Origin: Synergistaceae bacterium | Lineage (GTDB): Bacteria > Synergistota > Synergistia > Synergistales > Synergistaceae | NCBI GenBank assembly: GCA_012727545.1 | Contig: JAAYHA010000007.1 | Span: forward strand, 1-5,541 | Reading direction: 5' to 3' | DNA length: 5,541 nucleotides | Shown: positions 4,097 to 5,541 of the stretch, piece by piece | How the letters are laid out: each line of letters begins with the position of its first letter | Position numbering within the stretch: position 1 is the first letter of the stretch | Position numbers and translations under genes: made by a program | The notes under the pieces: model-generated | The model's input: the letters and a program-made list of their open reading frames with translations, nothing else | Told to the model about the DNA's origin: nothing | Databases searched by the model: none

Positions 4097-5541
4097 GTGC
4101 AGAGGATATCGTCAAGCAGTTTCCCGGTAAGGTCTTTTGCTTTTATTCCGCTGTTTACTGTCCCGATGCATGAGGGGCAGCCGTCGCTGCACCTGCATGA
4201 ATCAAGCTGCTCCCTGCAGGCCATTAAGATCGATCTGATGGAATCATAGGCCCCTTCCGCAAGGCCGACCCCTCCGGGAATGGCATCTGAGAGAAAGAGG
4301 GCAGGCTGCTTAAGAGTGGGCTCGCTCAACGCGGTGCTGACATAAATATCGCTGCTGTCGCACATGAGGAAAAGCGGAGCCAGATTTTTGAGCAGGTTGG
4401 CCAGGCCATTCATAGCAGGCAGCAGTCCCGGCCTTGATCGAGCCTTTTCAGGCATGGTTATCCATAGAGACGTCGTATCTATCCTGTCTTCGGGGAGATC
4501 GACCGTTCCGTGACCCACTGTCTTACGGGTGCTGATGTCGATGACCTTGTACATTCCTGCTGAAGCAGAGACTTTCGTTTCTCCCCACGCAAAAAGCCCC
4601 CTGCCTTCTTCACATCTCACTATATTTGTCCTGACGTGGACCTTTGCTTCTGTGAAAGTTTGGGAAAGGGATCTTTCAACAAAACATCGTTTGTTTTCAG
4701 AGTCGATCTCCCTGACTGAATAGCTCTCTCCGTTGTGGAAATATACAGCTCCCGGAAAAATCAGTGCAGACGCTGAATGTTTGTCCATAGTTCCTATCAG
4801 CATGGGCTTTTGCTTAGAAGTGACGTCGTAAATATCATATTTCTCTCCGGAAGCGCTCCTGATCGAAAAGGAAGCTGCGGGATAATTATCCGAGTTCCAC
4901 GAATATGTCCGTGTATCTGAGTTTCCGAAGGCACCAAGCATCCCGTGAGCGGATAAAAATTCGAGGATATCGGTAATATTTTGTCCCCCAAAAGTTTCAT
5001 TCGCCCTGAAGGGCAGCTCGAATACTGCGCATTTGATATGTTCAAGCATTATATATGGGTTGAGCGGGTCTATCCTCGCAGTTTCGGGAGAGGCCCCAAG
5101 CAGCCAGCCGGGGTTTCCTGCAAGAAACTGGTCGATGGACAGACCGGATGGAATGATCACGGCCGCAGAAATACTGTTCCTTCTGCCCGCCCTTCCTACC
5201 TGCTGCCAGACAGATGCAATGCTTCCCGGAAAGCCGTGTATCAAAGCAAGGTCAAGAGAACCGATGTCTATTCCCAGTTCGAGGGCATTTGTGCTCACCA
5301 CTGCTTTGAGCTTTCCGTTTCTCAGGTTTTTTTCAGTCTCCCGCCTTTCTGCCGGCAGGTATCCAGAGCGATAGCCTCTTACCGAACCCGGATCTTTCCC
5401 ATCTTTCAAAAGCTGTTGTTTCAGACTTTTAAGAAGCAGTTCCACATTTGTTCTCGACCCGGTGAAGAGTATCGAACTGATGCCGAATGAGAGAGCTTTA
5501 TGCGCCAGTCTGCCTGCCTCATAAAGTGAAGATCTCCTTAT
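4093..5541 (-). CDS. MrfA/YprA-type DEAD/DEAH-box helicase with C-terminal cysteine cluster, partial (N-terminus beyond window)
   Basis: The frame is open through the right edge and supplies the C-terminal 482 residues. Related MrfA (mitomycin repair factor A, formerly YprA) is about 750 residues, so the first RecA-like domain with Walker A and DEAH motifs is missing here. Numbering from the right edge: motif IV region ILFTGSR (24-30), motif V STNALELGID (83-92), motif VI QQVGRAGRR (113-121). The C-terminal DUF1998/MZB-like domain ends in cysteines at 442, 449, 451, 455 and 458 (CRCSDGCPSC core), probably binding a metal. Known of the family: superfamily 2 helicase acting in DNA repair in Bacillus subtilis; the role here is inferred by homology. 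A GTG at 5445-5443 is internal and is not the start. Its TAA (4095-4093) overlaps the ecfT stop codon. Nothing ties it functionally to the transporter. Confidence 0.88.
   Translation of the reverse strand: MRRSSLYEAGRLAHKALSFGISSILFTGSRTNVELLLKSLKQQLLKDGKDPGSVRGYRSGYLPAERRETEKNLRNGKLKAVVSTNALELGIDIGSLDLALIHGFPGSIASVWQQVGRAGRRNSISAAVIIPSGLSIDQFLAGNPGWLLGASPETARIDPLNPYIMLEHIKCAVFELPFRANETFGGQNITDILEFLSAHGMLGAFGNSDTRTYSWNSDNYPAASFSIRSASGEKYDIYDVTSKQKPMLIGTMDKHSASALIFPGAVYFHNGESYSVREIDSENKRCFVERSLSQTFTEAKVHVRTNIVRCEEGRGLFAWGETKVSASAGMYKVIDISTRKTVGHGTVDLPEDRIDTTSLWITMPEKARSRPGLLPAMNGLANLLKNLAPLFLMCDSSDIYVSTALSEPTLKQPALFLSDAIPGGVGLAEGAYDSIRSILMACREQLDSCRCSDGCPSCIGTVNSGIKAKDLTGKLLDDILCT

Noticed and set aside
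5443..5445. GTG at 5445-5443 as the start of the helicase gene
   Set aside because: The frame stays open to the right edge and the upstream residues (ILFTGSR and preceding helix) belong to the second helicase domain, so the gene is cut by the window rather than starting here.
4981..5490. A 169-residue open frame on the plus strand opposite the helicase
   Set aside because: It is antisense to conserved helicase motifs IV-VI; no domain is recognisable in its translation.

Overview
This window looks like a chromosomal segment of an anaerobic, Gram-positive-type or Synergistota-like bacterium. It carries a complete T-box tRNA-sensing leader, an ECF-type transporter operon with tight translational coupling, a selenium-cofactor gene (yqeC), and Shine-Dalgarno sites close to the consensus. 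The taxonomic guess is inference from gene content only. No mobile element, CRISPR array, tRNA or rRNA was seen.

Layout. (1) Positions 1-592, minus strand: the N-terminal 197 codons of a YqeC-type selenium-cofactor protein; its C-terminus lies beyond the left edge. (2) Positions 593-1107: a divergent regulatory region. It holds a candidate minus-strand promoter for yqeC, a candidate plus-strand promoter, a T-box riboswitch (about 771-1030) ending in a factor-independent terminator, and a possible 14-codon leader ORF. (3) Positions 1108-4096, plus strand: a four-gene operon encoding a TrpP-like substrate-binding membrane protein (S component), two different ECF ATPases and the EcfT transmembrane coupler. 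Adjacent genes are 9 nt apart or overlap. (4) Positions 4093-5541, minus strand: the C-terminal part of an MrfA/YprA-type DEAD/DEAH-box helicase with a cysteine cluster, cut by the right edge. Its stop codon overlaps the ecfT stop codon.

How the parts fit. In the T-box Stem I the specifier triplet reads TGG (Trp), followed by the usual purine and a short closing helix. Independently, the S component resembles the TrpP tryptophan transporter family. The two lines agree on a complete tryptophan ECF importer made only when tRNA-Trp is uncharged. When the leader binds uncharged tRNA, 971-1004 form the antiterminator; otherwise 995-1024 form the terminator.

The most noteworthy observations are: (a) a 14-residue leader ORF between the T-box terminator and trpP whose last sense codon is TGG and whose stop lies 2 nt before the trpP start; (b) an asymmetric ATPase pair in which the H-loop change in EcfA1 and the signature-motif change in EcfA2 should fall in the same composite ATP site; and (c) convergent ecfT and helicase genes sharing a TTAA over their stop codons, with no terminator between them.
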